DNA of 64,000 nucleotides from Rhodanobacteraceae bacterium. Lineage in GTDB: Bacteria; Pseudomonadota; Gammaproteobacteria; Xanthomonadales; Rhodanobacteraceae. Under the pieces are notes generated by a model. The model had not been told where the DNA came from, did not search any database, and saw only the letters and a program-made list of their open reading frames with translations. The position numbers and the translations under genes are program-made. The stretch covers positions 124,001 through 188,000 of the forward strand of contig JAACZU010000007.1 of the NCBI GenBank assembly GCA_009996615.1, given 5' to 3'. This document shows, one piece after another, positions 7,988-16,114 of this stretch. Position 1 is the first letter of the stretch. Each line of letters opens with the position of its first letter.

Positions 7988-8896
7988 CTAGATCGGGTCG
8001 ACGGTGGGACTTTCGTCGCGCGAGAGCATGGCGCGTTCGATGAAGTGCTGCAGCGGTTCCGATGGCTCACTGTCCGGCCGCAACAGGTAGGTGGTCATGC
8101 ATGCCGACGGGTCCGACAGGGGCCGCGCGATGATCTCGGGATGGCGGCAGACCGAAATCTGCGCCGCCGTGGCGAGACCCAGTCCGTAGCCCGCGGCCAC
8201 CAGCGTCAACATCAATTCCAGTGTCGCGACCCGCTCGGCAATCCGGGGCTGGATGGCGGCCGTGCGGAGCAGCCGTTTGATCTGCCGGTACGCGCCCTCG
8301 CAAGCTTCCGGGTGGCACTTGATCAGGGGATAGCGCAGCAGTTCATCCAGAGGGACCTGCCTGAAGGCCAGCAAAGGATGGCGAGTCGGAATGGCCACCA
8401 GGATGGGATCGGACCAGATCGCCTCGCACAGGATGCCCTCTCCAGCTTCGTCGGACTGCGCGAATCCGGCATCGAAAGTGTCGTCGCGCAACCCGCGGAC
8501 TTGTGACGCGAGCGGCGTCTCGAACAGGCGGATCTCCACATCGGGCTCCTCCTCCCGGCACAGGGCCAGGAGTGCCGCGAGGCGTGTCTGCGCGATACCG
8601 TCCGACAGCGCGATGCGCAGCATGCCGCGATAGCCCGTGGCGGCGGCCCGGACATTGGTTCGTGCCTGTTCCAGCACCGCGAACACGCGGCGGGCATCCT
8701 CCAGCAGCACCTGGCCCGCCCAGGTGAGCTGGGTGCCGCGCCGATTGCGCTCGAACAGCGTGGCGCCGAGGTCGGACTCCAACTCCCGGATGGTGCGCGA
8801 CAGCGGAGACTGCTCGATATGGAGCCGCACCGCCGCACGCGTGAAGTGCAGTTCCTCGGCCACTGCCACGAAACAGCGCAGGTGTCGCAGCTCCAT
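7988..8896 (-). CDS. LysR family transcriptional regulator
   Basis: The protein has 302 residues. The N-terminal winged helix spans about residues 1-60: MELRHLRCFVAVAEELHFTR, then SPLSRTIRELESDLGATLF. An effector-binding domain follows from about residue 90. Its opening resembles the CatR/CbnR-like branch rather than the GcvA-like pair at 14159 and 16115. It lies downstream of the pdxY operon in the same direction (37-bp gap) and converges on the PhzF gene. The regulated genes are not evident. Confidence 0.92.
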   Translation of the reverse strand: MELRHLRCFVAVAEELHFTRAAVRLHIEQSPLSRTIRELESDLGATLFERNRRGTQLTWAGQVLLEDARRVFAVLEQARTNVRAAATGYRGMLRIALSDGIAQTRLAALLALCREEEPDVEIRLFETPLASQVRGLRDDTFDAGFAQSDEAGEGILCEAIWSDPILVAIPTRHPLLAFRQVPLDELLRYPLIKCHPEACEGAYRQIKRLLRTAAIQPRIAERVATLELMLTLVAAGYGLGLATAAQISVCRHPEIIARPLSDPSACMTTYLLRPDSEPSEPLQHFIERAMLSRDESPTVDPI

Positions 8897-8933
8897 CGCG
8901 CCACCTACGCGTACGTGAGGCCGGGAGCTTGAT

Positions 8934-9209
8934 TCACGCGAGCGGCTCCTCGGGCGCCGTGCCGAACAGCAGCGCCGTGATCGGCAAGGGTTGGAACAAG
9001 GGCTCGCGGCCGAGGACCTTCAGGCCGCCAGGACCGCTTTCGAGCAATCGGCGCTCTTCGCGCGCGATGAACAGTTCGGTGCGATAGCCATCGCATTCGG
9101 GAAGTCGCTGTAGCAGGTCGCGGATCGCGTCGCCCGCCCAGGGCGTTTCGCTGTCGAACTGACCCAGTAGCCGGCCATGCCGGGAAATCACGAGGCGGTA
9201 GGCGTTCAT
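8934..9209 (-). CDS. Small conserved hypothetical protein in the pyridoxal kinase operon
   Basis: The protein has 91 residues from MNAYRLVISRHGRLLGQFDS. The ATG at 9209 overlaps the pdxY stop (ATGA), so the longer frame in the ORF track is not used. It is soluble and acidic to neutral with no signal peptide or TM segment, and I do not recognise a domain. Its tight coupling to the kinase gene suggests a role linked to B6 salvage or a general operon partner. Confidence 0.65.
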   Translation of the reverse strand: MNAYRLVISRHGRLLGQFDSETPWAGDAIRDLLQRLPECDGYRTELFIAREERRLLESGPGGLKVLGREPLFQPLPITALLFGTAPEEPLA

Positions 9210-10048
9210 GGCCGGACACTCCCGTCCATCGCGTGTATCGCCATCTCCTCCCAGCCCAGGCGCCGGGTGCGGATCAGTTGCTCGGCAGTATCGCCGCAGG
9301 CGCGCTCGACGGCCTGAGGCATCTCTATGCCAAGCAGGCAATGGCCGGTCAGGCGCGCGGCGAAGTAGTCGCCGGCCCCTTTCACCACGCAGGGCACGTG
9401 GGGATGCTCGAAGAGGCGCGATACCCCCTCTTGCGTCTCCAGCAGCGTCTGGACGACGGCGCTTTCGGGATCATCCTGGACACTGGTCACTACCACCCAT
9501 TGGGTGGGGCCGCGCAACAGCGCACGGGCAGCCTCGCGGCAATCCGCCAGACCCTGCAGCGTTCTGCCGGTGACCTGTTCCAGCTCGAACCGATTGGGGA
9601 CGAGGCCGTGGGCTTCTGGAATCAGCAGCGTGCGCCAGGCCTCGGCCATGCCGGCCGCCGCATACACGCCCTGGTCGTAGTCGCCAATGACCGGATCCAG
9701 GTGCAGGCGCAGTTGCGGGTGGCGCTCGCGCATCGTCGACCACCAGGATGCGAGGATCCGTGCCTGCGACGGCGCGCCGAGGAAGCCGACCTGCACAACG
9801 CGAGCGCACGCGGGGATGCCGCGCGCCTCCAGGTCATCCAACCAGCCAGCGAACCACGCGTCGGGCACCGCGCCGCCATGGACCGAGGGATAGTGCGGCG
9901 TGTTGCTGAGCAGCGCGGTCGGCACCGCGATCGTAAGCAGCCCGCAGGCTTCCAACGCGGGAATCGCCGCGTTGTTGCCGACCCGCCCGTAGATCACCTG
10001 GGACTGGATGCTGATGACATCGATGGGCACAGGTTGGGTCACTGTCAT
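9206..10048 (-). CDS. pdxY: Pyridoxal kinase (PdxY/PdxK type)
   Basis: The protein has 280 residues. It phosphorylates pyridoxal, and possibly other B6 vitamers, with ATP to make PLP in the salvage pathway. VISIQSQVIYGRVGNNAAIP at residues 11-30 is the PdxY N-terminal signature. HLDPVIGDYDQGVY, LVPNRFELEQVTG and CVVKGAGDYFAARLTGH follow. The last is the kinase anion-hole GAGD segment with the catalytic Asp of the ribokinase fold. It lies in an operon with the glutamine amidotransferase and YggS genes, divergent from a MocR regulator. This matches the known pattern of MocR proteins (PdxR, PtsJ) controlling B6 genes. Confidence 0.92.
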   Translation of the reverse strand: MTVTQPVPIDVISIQSQVIYGRVGNNAAIPALEACGLLTIAVPTALLSNTPHYPSVHGGAVPDAWFAGWLDDLEARGIPACARVVQVGFLGAPSQARILASWWSTMRERHPQLRLHLDPVIGDYDQGVYAAAGMAEAWRTLLIPEAHGLVPNRFELEQVTGRTLQGLADCREAARALLRGPTQWVVVTSVQDDPESAVVQTLLETQEGVSRLFEHPHVPCVVKGAGDYFAARLTGHCLLGIEMPQAVERACGDTAEQLIRTRRLGWEEMAIHAMDGSVRP

Positions 10049-10762
10049 TCAGGACGCACCCCCCGTGTCCTGCTGTCGGTCCAGCCACGCGCCGATCGTG
10101 CGGTGGGCCGCAGCCTTCAGCGTTGCCCCATGCCGCTCGGCATCCGCGCGCAGCGTGCGCGGATCGATACCGGCCTGGCCCAGCTCGCAGCAATGGCCGA
10201 CCAGCCAGCGTTCGATTCGGCTGGCATCGGCTTCCAGGTGGAACTGCAGACCCAGCACGCGGTCGCCGACCGCGTAGGCCTGCTGCGCGCAGCTTTCGGT
10301 GCTCGCCAGCAGTTCACTGCCCTCAGGCAGCTCGAAGCGGTCGCCGTGCCAATGCAGCACCGGCACGCCGGCCAGCGGTGCCAGCACCGAGCGGCGGCCC
10401 GCATCCGTCAGCGTCAGCGCGCCGAAGCCGATCTCCTTGAAGCCCATGGGGGCGACGGCGGCGCCGAGCAGGCGCGCGATCAATTGCGCGCCCAAACAAA
10501 TGCCGAGCAGCGGCCGGCCGCTGGCCAGGCGCCGTTCGAGCAGACGCAGTTCGTCGGCAAGAAAGGGATAGACCCGCTCGTCGAAGGCGCCGATCGGCCC
10601 ACCCAGTGCAATGAGAAGATCGCTTGCCGCGGCCTCCTCACGGGCCAGCTCGTCCGTCGCGGGGTCGAGGTAGCGCACGTCGAATCCACGCTCGCGCAGC
10701 AGCGGTTCGAGCGTGCCGAGGTCTTCGAAATGGATGTGGCGCAGGGCCAGGGCTGTCTTCAT
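10049..10762 (-). CDS. Class I glutamine amidotransferase-like protein
   Basis: The protein has 237 residues. The nucleophile elbow is LLGICLGAQLIARLLG, and the histidine of the triad lies in VLGLQFHLEAD. Both fit class I GATase proteins of the GMP-synthase-like (GuaA N-domain) group that stand alone. Such proteins hydrolyse glutamine or gamma-glutamyl compounds; the acceptor here is unknown. It abuts pdxY directly (stop at 10049, pdxY start at 10048) and overlaps the YggS gene by 4 bp. Confidence 0.9.
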   Translation of the reverse strand: MKTALALRHIHFEDLGTLEPLLRERGFDVRYLDPATDELAREEAAASDLLIALGGPIGAFDERVYPFLADELRLLERRLASGRPLLGICLGAQLIARLLGAAVAPMGFKEIGFGALTLTDAGRRSVLAPLAGVPVLHWHGDRFELPEGSELLASTESCAQQAYAVGDRVLGLQFHLEADASRIERWLVGHCCELGQAGIDPRTLRADAERHGATLKAAAHRTIGAWLDRQQDTGGAS

Positions 10763-11562
10763 GCGGTCTGCTCCGATGCGGTCGATGTCGCAGCCCGGTC
10801 GTCGTCGGGCCAGTAATCGCTGTCCGGCGTCGCGCGAGCGCCGAAGATGGCCTGGCCGACGCGCACGACGGTGGCGCCTTCCTCGATGGCCAGCTCGAAG
10901 TCGCCGGACATCCCCATCGACAGTTCGTCCATGCCGATGCCCGCCGGCGCCTCCTGGCGCAGCCGATCACGCAGTTCGCGCAACAGCACGAAACAGGGAC
11001 GGACTCGTACAGGATCGGCCGACAGCAGTGCCAGCGTCATCAGGCCTCGCACGCGCAGGGTGGAGAAGCCCGGCAGCGCCCGGACGAAGCCGGCCACTTC
11101 GGAAGGCGGCAAGCCGAACTTGCTGGCCTCGCCCGAGGTGTTGACCTGCACGAACACATCCAGTGCGCGCCCTTCGGCTTGCAGGCGACGGTCCAGCGCC
11201 TCCGCCACACGCAGGCTGTCCAGGGCCTGGAACTCGCTGGCGAAGCGTGCCACGACCTTGGCCTTGTTGGTCTGCAGGTGGCCGATGACCGACCAGCGCA
11301 GGTCGGCGAGATCCACCATCGCTTCGGCCTTGCGCTGCGCCTCCTGCACCTTGTTCTCACCCAGGTCGCGGCAGCCGGCGGCGTAGGCCAAACGGATGCG
11401 CTCCTCCGGCACGGTCTTGCTGACCGGCAGCAGGCGCACATCGGACGGATCGCGTCCCGCGCGGGAGCAGGCATCGGCGATGCGCCGATGCACCGCCGCC
11501 AGATTGCGCCGAAAGTCCTCGACGCTGTGTGCGGTGGGCCAGGGATGCGTCTGCGCGTTCAT
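10759..11562 (-). CDS. YggS/PROSC family PLP-binding protein
   Basis: The protein has 267 residues, with the start at MNAQTHPWP because the ORF extension runs into the operator region. LLPVSKTVPEERIRLAYAAG holds the PLP lysine (about K49). FGENK-type LGENKVQEAQ, WSVIGHLQTNKAKVVARF and LSMGMSGDFELAIEEGAT are all family motifs. The YggS/PLPBP family is involved in PLP homeostasis and amino/keto-acid balance rather than a known reaction. It is the first gene of the B6 operon and divergent from the MocR regulator. Confidence 0.93.
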   Translation of the reverse strand: MNAQTHPWPTAHSVEDFRRNLAAVHRRIADACSRAGRDPSDVRLLPVSKTVPEERIRLAYAAGCRDLGENKVQEAQRKAEAMVDLADLRWSVIGHLQTNKAKVVARFASEFQALDSLRVAEALDRRLQAEGRALDVFVQVNTSGEASKFGLPPSEVAGFVRALPGFSTLRVRGLMTLALLSADPVRVRPCFVLLRELRDRLRQEAPAGIGMDELSMGMSGDFELAIEEGATVVRVGQAIFGARATPDSDYWPDDDRAATSTASEQTA

Positions 11563-11590
11563 GGACAAGGGGTTCTCCGTGCCGCTAACA

Positions 11591-11604
11591 TTGTCATAGG
11601 ACAA
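11591..11604. promoter_or_regulatory. Palindromic operator candidate TTGTC-ATAG-GACAA (copy 1)
   Basis: A perfect inverted repeat TTGTC/GACAA with a 4-bp centre, in the 70-bp divergent region between the YggS start (11562) and the MocR start (11633). A second copy lies 22 bp to the right, about two helical turns. Paired sites in such divergent regions are typical for MocR/GntR dimers. Confidence 0.65.
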
Positions 11605-11612
11605 AATATACA

Positions 11613-11626
11613 TTGTCACGGGACAA
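11613..11626. promoter_or_regulatory. Palindromic operator candidate TTGTC-ACGG-GACAA (copy 2)
   Basis: The second perfect TTGTC/GACAA palindrome, spaced 22 bp start to start from copy 1 and ending 6 bp before the MocR start codon. Binding here would repress the MocR gene itself. An AT-rich TATACA lies between the copies, and a half-site GGACAA lies at 11563-11568. Confidence 0.65.
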
Positions 11627-11632
11627 ACGGGA

Positions 11633-12934
11633 ATGGCAGAAAAGACCGCATCGGGCATCTTTGAGCGCATTCGCCGCGAGGCACATGCGGGCCGGCTTGC
11701 CGCGGGCCAGACACTGCCGTCCGTGCGCGAGATGGCCGATCAACTGGGCGTCAACCGCAACACGGTCGCCGCCGCGTACCGGAAGCTGGTGGCCGCAGGC
11801 ATTGCCGAGACGCTGGGGCGCAACGGAACGGTGATCCGGCCAGCGGCGCGTCTCGGTGAGCAGGAGGGCCTGCAGCCCGGCTCGGCGCTGGCGGATCTGG
11901 CCAGCGGCAATCCGGACCCGGCCTGGCTGCCCGATCCATTGCAGGCGCTGGCAGCCTGCGGCTACCGGCCCGCGCTGTATGGCCAGCCTGTACTCGACCC
12001 GGCACTCGAACGGCTGGCGCGGCAGTGGTTCGGAGCGGATCTCCGGGAGGGTGACGGTCTGGTGCTGGCGCATGGTGCGGTCGATGCGATCGAGCGTCTG
12101 TTGGCTGCCTACCTCGTCGCCGGCGACAAGGTGGCGGTGGAGGACCCGTGCTTCCTCGGCAGCCTCAACATCCTGCACAGCACGGGCCTGGCAGCGGTGC
12201 CCGTGGCCATGGATGCGCACGGCATGCGCCCGCAGGCGCTGGAAGCGGCGCTGGCCAATGGCGCCCAGGCGGTGCTGTGCACACCAAGGGCGCAAAACCC
12301 CACCGGCTGCGGCCTGAGCGAGCAGCGCGCCCGCGAACTGCGCCGCGTGCTCGCCCGCCATCCGCACGTGCTGGTGATCGAGGACGACCACTTCGCCTTG
12401 CTGGCCGAGACGCCGTACTTCTCCATCGCGCCCGCGGCCACCACGCGGCGGGCGCTGGTGCGCTCCGTGTCCAAGGGCTTCGGCCCGGACCTGCGGCTGG
12501 CCTTCATCGCTACCGATGCGGGGACCGCCGCAAGGCTCGGCATGCGACTGGCTCCCGGCACGACCTGGGTCAGCCACCTGCTGCAGGCGGCCGTGCGCGG
12601 CCTGCTCGGATCCGACGCGGCCACGGCGCGCCTGCATGCGGCCAAGACCGCCTACGCCATGCGTCGCAAGGCCCTGATCGATGCACTCGGCGCCGTGGGC
12701 ATCGCCGCCAGGCAGCCCTGCGACGGGTTCAATGTGTGGATTCCGTTGCCGGAAGACCGTGACGTTCACCGCACCGCGCAAAGCCTCGCACGCTGCGGCT
12801 GGGCCGTGCGAACCGGCGATGCCTTCGCGATCGCGCCCGCGGCCCCCGCGCTGCGAGTCACGGTCTCGACGCTCGAACCCGGGGACGCGGCGCGCTTTGC
12901 CGCGCAACTGCGCGACTGTCTGGGGCGTGTATGA
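11633..12934 (+). CDS. MocR family regulator (GntR winged helix fused to aminotransferase), PdxR/PtsJ-like
   Basis: The protein has 433 residues. Residues 1-70 form a GntR winged helix: FERIRREAHAGRLAAGQTLP, then VREMADQLGVNRNTVAAAYR. The rest is a class I aminotransferase fold with the PLP lysine in RSVSKGFGPDLRLAF (about K281), and NPTGCGLSEQRARELRR and VIEDDHFALL nearby. MocR proteins sense PLP or its aldimines. Its position, divergent from YggS, GATase and pdxY genes with two palindromes between, supports control of B6 salvage. This is inferred from context. Confidence 0.9.
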   Translation: MAEKTASGIFERIRREAHAGRLAAGQTLPSVREMADQLGVNRNTVAAAYRKLVAAGIAETLGRNGTVIRPAARLGEQEGLQPGSALADLASGNPDPAWLPDPLQALAACGYRPALYGQPVLDPALERLARQWFGADLREGDGLVLAHGAVDAIERLLAAYLVAGDKVAVEDPCFLGSLNILHSTGLAAVPVAMDAHGMRPQALEAALANGAQAVLCTPRAQNPTGCGLSEQRARELRRVLARHPHVLVIEDDHFALLAETPYFSIAPAATTRRALVRSVSKGFGPDLRLAFIATDAGTAARLGMRLAPGTTWVSHLLQAAVRGLLGSDAATARLHAAKTAYAMRRKALIDALGAVGIAARQPCDGFNVWIPLPEDRDVHRTAQSLARCGWAVRTGDAFAIAPAAPALRVTVSTLEPGDAARFAAQLRDCLGRV

Positions 12935-12999
12935 AGCCAGTCTGCATGGCATCTTGCCTGTCCTCTCGCGGGTCCGTCTGCGTACCGGTCCATGGCGCG

Positions 13000-13977
13000 C
13001 TACGGCGCCTGCAAGGCGGAGGCGACGCGAGCGGGCCACGGGCGCCGTTCCGACAAGCCGGTCTCCCGTTCCCGCAGCGTCCGGCCGACCTGGCTCGCCT
13101 CGGTCACGGACGCGCGAAAGTCCCGGATCAGTTGTCGCGTCACCGGCCCCACGGGCCATTCGGTGGTCGCCGCGTCCTCGACCAGCGCCACCACCGGCTG
13201 CAGTTCGACCGAGGTGCCGGCGGTGAATACCTCGGAGGCGGCGCGCAGTTCGTCCAGCGTCACGGTCCGCTCCTCGACCCGCAGCCCGCGCTGGCGCGCC
13301 AGTCCCATCACGTGCCGCTTGGTGATGCCGTCGAGGAAGCAGGTCGGCAATGGGGTCGCCAGCACCCCGTCATGGACCATCAACAGGTTGGTTGCCGTGG
13401 TCTCGGCGACCCGGCCTTCGCTGTCGAGCAGCAGTGCGTCGTCGCAGCCCGCCGCTGCGGCGGCATGGCGCGCAAGGGTCCCGATCATGTACAGCCCCGA
13501 GCACTTGGCCGCGGTGGGTGCCGTGTCGGGGCGGGGACGCCGCCAACTCGCCAGCTGCAGCCGGATGCCTTCCTCGGCGCGGCCCTGGGACGCCGCCGTG
13601 GGCCAGTCCCAGGCCGCGATGGCCACGTGGATGCGGGCGCGCGGCGAAGCGATGGAAACGCTCTCCGCGCCGCGCCAGGCCACCGGGCGGATGTAGGCGT
13701 CGTCGAGCTGGTTGGCCCACAGCACCGCCTCGATGGCCTGTGTCAGCTCGCCTTGCGACCACGGCAGGTGGTAGTCCAGCAGCGCGGCGGACTGCTGGAA
13801 GCGTTCCAGGTGAGGCGCATTGAGGAAGACATGGCCGCCATAGGCGCGCATGCCCTCGAAGACGGCCCCGCCCATGTGCAGCGCATGCGTGAGCACGTGC
13901 AGGCGCGCCTCGCGCCAGGGCAGCAGTTCGCCATCGAGCCAGATCAGGCCATCGCGATCGTCAAGGGAATTGAGCAT
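13000..13977 (-). CDS. Branched-chain-type (class IV) aminotransferase
   Basis: The protein has 325 residues from MLNSLDDRDGLIWLDGELLP. The ORF track extends to 14721, but that would cover the control region and the start of a LysR gene, so it is rejected. HALHMGGAVFEGMRAYGG is the BCAT opening. The PLP lysine is in TAAKCSGLYMIGTLARHA (about K155). EGRVAETTATNLLMV and ITKRHVMGLARQRG are conserved class IV motifs. It could transaminate branched-chain or D-amino acids. It is divergent from a GcvA-like LysR gene and lies downstream of, and converging on, the MocR gene. Confidence 0.9.
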   Translation of the reverse strand: MLNSLDDRDGLIWLDGELLPWREARLHVLTHALHMGGAVFEGMRAYGGHVFLNAPHLERFQQSAALLDYHLPWSQGELTQAIEAVLWANQLDDAYIRPVAWRGAESVSIASPRARIHVAIAAWDWPTAASQGRAEEGIRLQLASWRRPRPDTAPTAAKCSGLYMIGTLARHAAAAAGCDDALLLDSEGRVAETTATNLLMVHDGVLATPLPTCFLDGITKRHVMGLARQRGLRVEERTVTLDELRAASEVFTAGTSVELQPVVALVEDAATTEWPVGPVTRQLIRDFRASVTEASQVGRTLRERETGLSERRPWPARVASALQAP

Positions 13978-14044
13978 GGTGCGCACCGCTGTACAGGTTG
14001 TCGATGGCGTCAGTGTGCGGCCGGTTCGCCGTCGGCACGAGTGA

Positions 14045-14072
14045 GTAAATCTCAGACGATGCTGAGTTTTGG
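14045..14072 (+). promoter_or_regulatory. Operator candidate: near-perfect AAAWCTCAG-N6-CTGAGTTTT palindrome, copy 2 of the shared motif
   Basis: 14045-14068 reads AAATCTCAG, six bases, CTGAGTTTT: an inverted repeat with one mismatch pair. It also fits the shared pattern TCTCA (14048-14052), N7, CTGA (14060-14063), N6, with GTC in place of CTC at 14070-14072. It lies between the aminotransferase start (13977) and the LysR start (14159), where a LysR protein would be expected to bind. Confidence 0.6.
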
Positions 14073-14158
14073 TCCTCGCGCCGGCGAGCGTGGAGACGAC
14101 GATTTCCGGTTTAATGGGTCCATGAACGACCAATGACTTCCAGGAGGGTGAGTCCCCC

Positions 14159-15175
14159 ATGCGCATCCCTGTCCCGTTGAATGCCTTGCGCGCCTTCGAG
14201 GCCGCGGCACGCCATCTCTCGATCAAGGACGCGGCCCTGGAATTGGCGGTCACGCCCTCGGCGGTCAGCCACCAGTTGCGCACGCTGGAGGACATGCTCG
14301 GCGTCGAACTGCTGCGCCGCATCGGCACGCGGCTGGAACTGACCAGCGCCGGCCGCCGGCTGGCGCCCGGCCTCAACGAGGGTTTCGCCCTGATCGCCGA
14401 GGGCGTGGGCAGCTTGCGCGAGGAGCGGCGCGACGGGCCCCTGCGCGTGAACATGCTGCCGACCTTCGCGACCAACTGGCTGTCGCCCCGCCTGAGCCTG
14501 TATCCGTTCGAGCGGCGCGGCTTCTCGCTGGACATCTCCACCACGCAGGACGACGTGGATCTGGCCGCCGGTGTGGCCGATGCTGGCATCTGGTATGGCG
14601 ACGGCCAGTGGGCCGGTCTGCGGGCTGACCTGTTGTTCGAGGCCACCATCGACCTGTACGCGCGCCCGGGCTTTGCCACCGGCTCGCGCCGGGAACGCCT
14701 CAAGCAGGTCGCGCGCGCCAACCTGTTCGTGTCACGGCATTGCCTCAGCTGGCGGCGCTGGATGGACAGCCTGCCCGGTGGACCGTTCGAGCCGGCTGTC
14801 GTGACCCGCGTGGACTCGGGCGGCCTGACGATGCAGGCGGCCGCCGATGGGGCCGGCGTGTCGATCGCTGTCTGCGAACTGGCCGAGAGTGCCGTCCGGC
14901 TCGGACGCCTGGCCTCGGTCTTCGACCACCCCGTGAGCGCGGGCGTCGGCTTCTGGCTCGTCTATCCCGAGGCGCTGTCCGAGGACCGACGGCTGGACAA
15001 CCTGCGCGGTTGGCTGCGCGAGCAGGTCGATGAGCAAGCCCGGCACGGAGGGCAAGAACGGACGACGGCCGACACGGGCAGTGCCAAGGACGGGCCCGCG
15101 CAAAGCACCGCGTCGCCGGCGGCGAAGCCTCGATCCGCTGCCGCCTGCACGAGCCCGGTGGCTTCAATGTCCTGA
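14159..15175 (+). CDS. LysR family regulator, GcvA-like (paralogue 1)
   Basis: The protein has 338 residues. RIPVPLNALRAFEAAARHLS is typical of the GcvA/AmpR-like branch, and the helix-turn-helix lies around LELAVTPSAVSHQLRTLE. The effector domain follows from about residue 90. The last 35-40 residues (GSAKDGPAQSTASPAAKPRS region) form a low-complexity tail that the paralogue at 16115 lacks. It is divergent from the aminotransferase gene with a palindrome between. It is followed 15 bp later by an EamA permease, a frequent pairing of exporter and regulator. Confidence 0.92.
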   Translation: MRIPVPLNALRAFEAAARHLSIKDAALELAVTPSAVSHQLRTLEDMLGVELLRRIGTRLELTSAGRRLAPGLNEGFALIAEGVGSLREERRDGPLRVNMLPTFATNWLSPRLSLYPFERRGFSLDISTTQDDVDLAAGVADAGIWYGDGQWAGLRADLLFEATIDLYARPGFATGSRRERLKQVARANLFVSRHCLSWRRWMDSLPGGPFEPAVVTRVDSGGLTMQAAADGAGVSIAVCELAESAVRLGRLASVFDHPVSAGVGFWLVYPEALSEDRRLDNLRGWLREQVDEQARHGGQERTTADTGSAKDGPAQSTASPAAKPRSAAACTSPVASMS

Positions 15176-15190
15176 CAGGGAGGAACTGGG

Positions 15191-16084
15191 GTGTCTCGTC
15201 GATGGATCGGTTTCGTCATGGTTGTGCTCTCGGCGGTCTGCTGGAGTTCGGCCGGGCTGTTCGTCCGGCTGACGGACCTGGACGCATGGACCATCGTCGG
15301 CTGGCGTTCCCTGTTCGCGGGCCTGGCGCTGGCCGCGGTCTTGGCCTTGCGCGGACGCGGCGAACGAGGCGGAACGTTCGGTGCAGTTGGATGGGGGGCC
15401 ACCCTCCTCGTATCGACGGCGACGGTGGCGTACATCGCCGCGCTGACACTGACCACGGTAGCCAACGTCCTGCTGATCTACGCCTGCCTGCCCCTGGTCG
15501 CTGCCGGCCTGGCGCGGTTGATCTTGGGCGAGCCACTTTCCCCGCGCGTTCTCGCCGCTGGCGCATGCTGCCTGGCAGGTGTGGCGATCGTCGTGGGGGG
15601 CCCGACCGGCAGTGGCCATTTCCTCGGCAGCGTGCTTGCCTTGCTGATGACGTCTGCGTTCGGTGGACTCCTGATCATCGTCAAAAGCCATCCTGGGCTG
15701 GACATCGTGAAGGTCAACACGCTGGGGTGCCTGCTCTGCGCCGTGGCGGCGCTGCCCTTCATGTCGCGGCAGGTTCCGGACCCGAAGGCGCTGTCGAGCC
15801 TGGCACTGCTGGGTATCGTCGCCATGGCCCTGGCCTTCCTGCTGTTCCTCGAAGGAGGCCGGCGCATTCCGGCGGGAGAAGCGGGACTGATCAGCCTGCT
15901 GGACGTGGTGCTGGGGCCGCTCTGGGTGTGGCTGGCCTTCGGCGAGGCGCCCGGGAGTGGTGCCTTGGCCGGGGGCGCGCTGATCATTGCCGCGCTGGCC
16001 TGGTACCTGCGGCGCCCACAGCGGGACCCGGCCCCGGCGGGGCAGTCCGCCGCCGTCGCCGGATGCGGCGGGACAGAACGATGA
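15191..16084 (+). CDS. EamA/DMT family permease
   Basis: The protein has 297 residues, starting at GTG 15191 with GGGAGG about 10 bp upstream. Ten hydrophobic segments form two EamA repeats. VLSAVCWSSAGLFVRLTD opens repeat one. EAGLISLLDVVLGPLWVWLA lies in repeat two and is a conserved EamA element. The family exports amino acids, purines or other metabolites. It lies between two LysR paralogues. The substrate is unknown. Confidence 0.92.
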   Translation: MSRRWIGFVMVVLSAVCWSSAGLFVRLTDLDAWTIVGWRSLFAGLALAAVLALRGRGERGGTFGAVGWGATLLVSTATVAYIAALTLTTVANVLLIYACLPLVAAGLARLILGEPLSPRVLAAGACCLAGVAIVVGGPTGSGHFLGSVLALLMTSAFGGLLIIVKSHPGLDIVKVNTLGCLLCAVAALPFMSRQVPDPKALSSLALLGIVAMALAFLLFLEGGRRIPAGEAGLISLLDVVLGPLWVWLAFGEAPGSGALAGGALIIAALAWYLRRPQRDPAPAGQSAAVAGCGGTER

Positions 16085-16114
16085 CGCCGACGCCTTGCGG
16101 AAGATGAGGGGCCC

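Noticed and set aside
13978-14721. N-terminal extension of the aminotransferase frame
   Set aside because: It would cross the palindromic control region and the start of the divergent LysR gene. The family starts at the MLNSLDD position.
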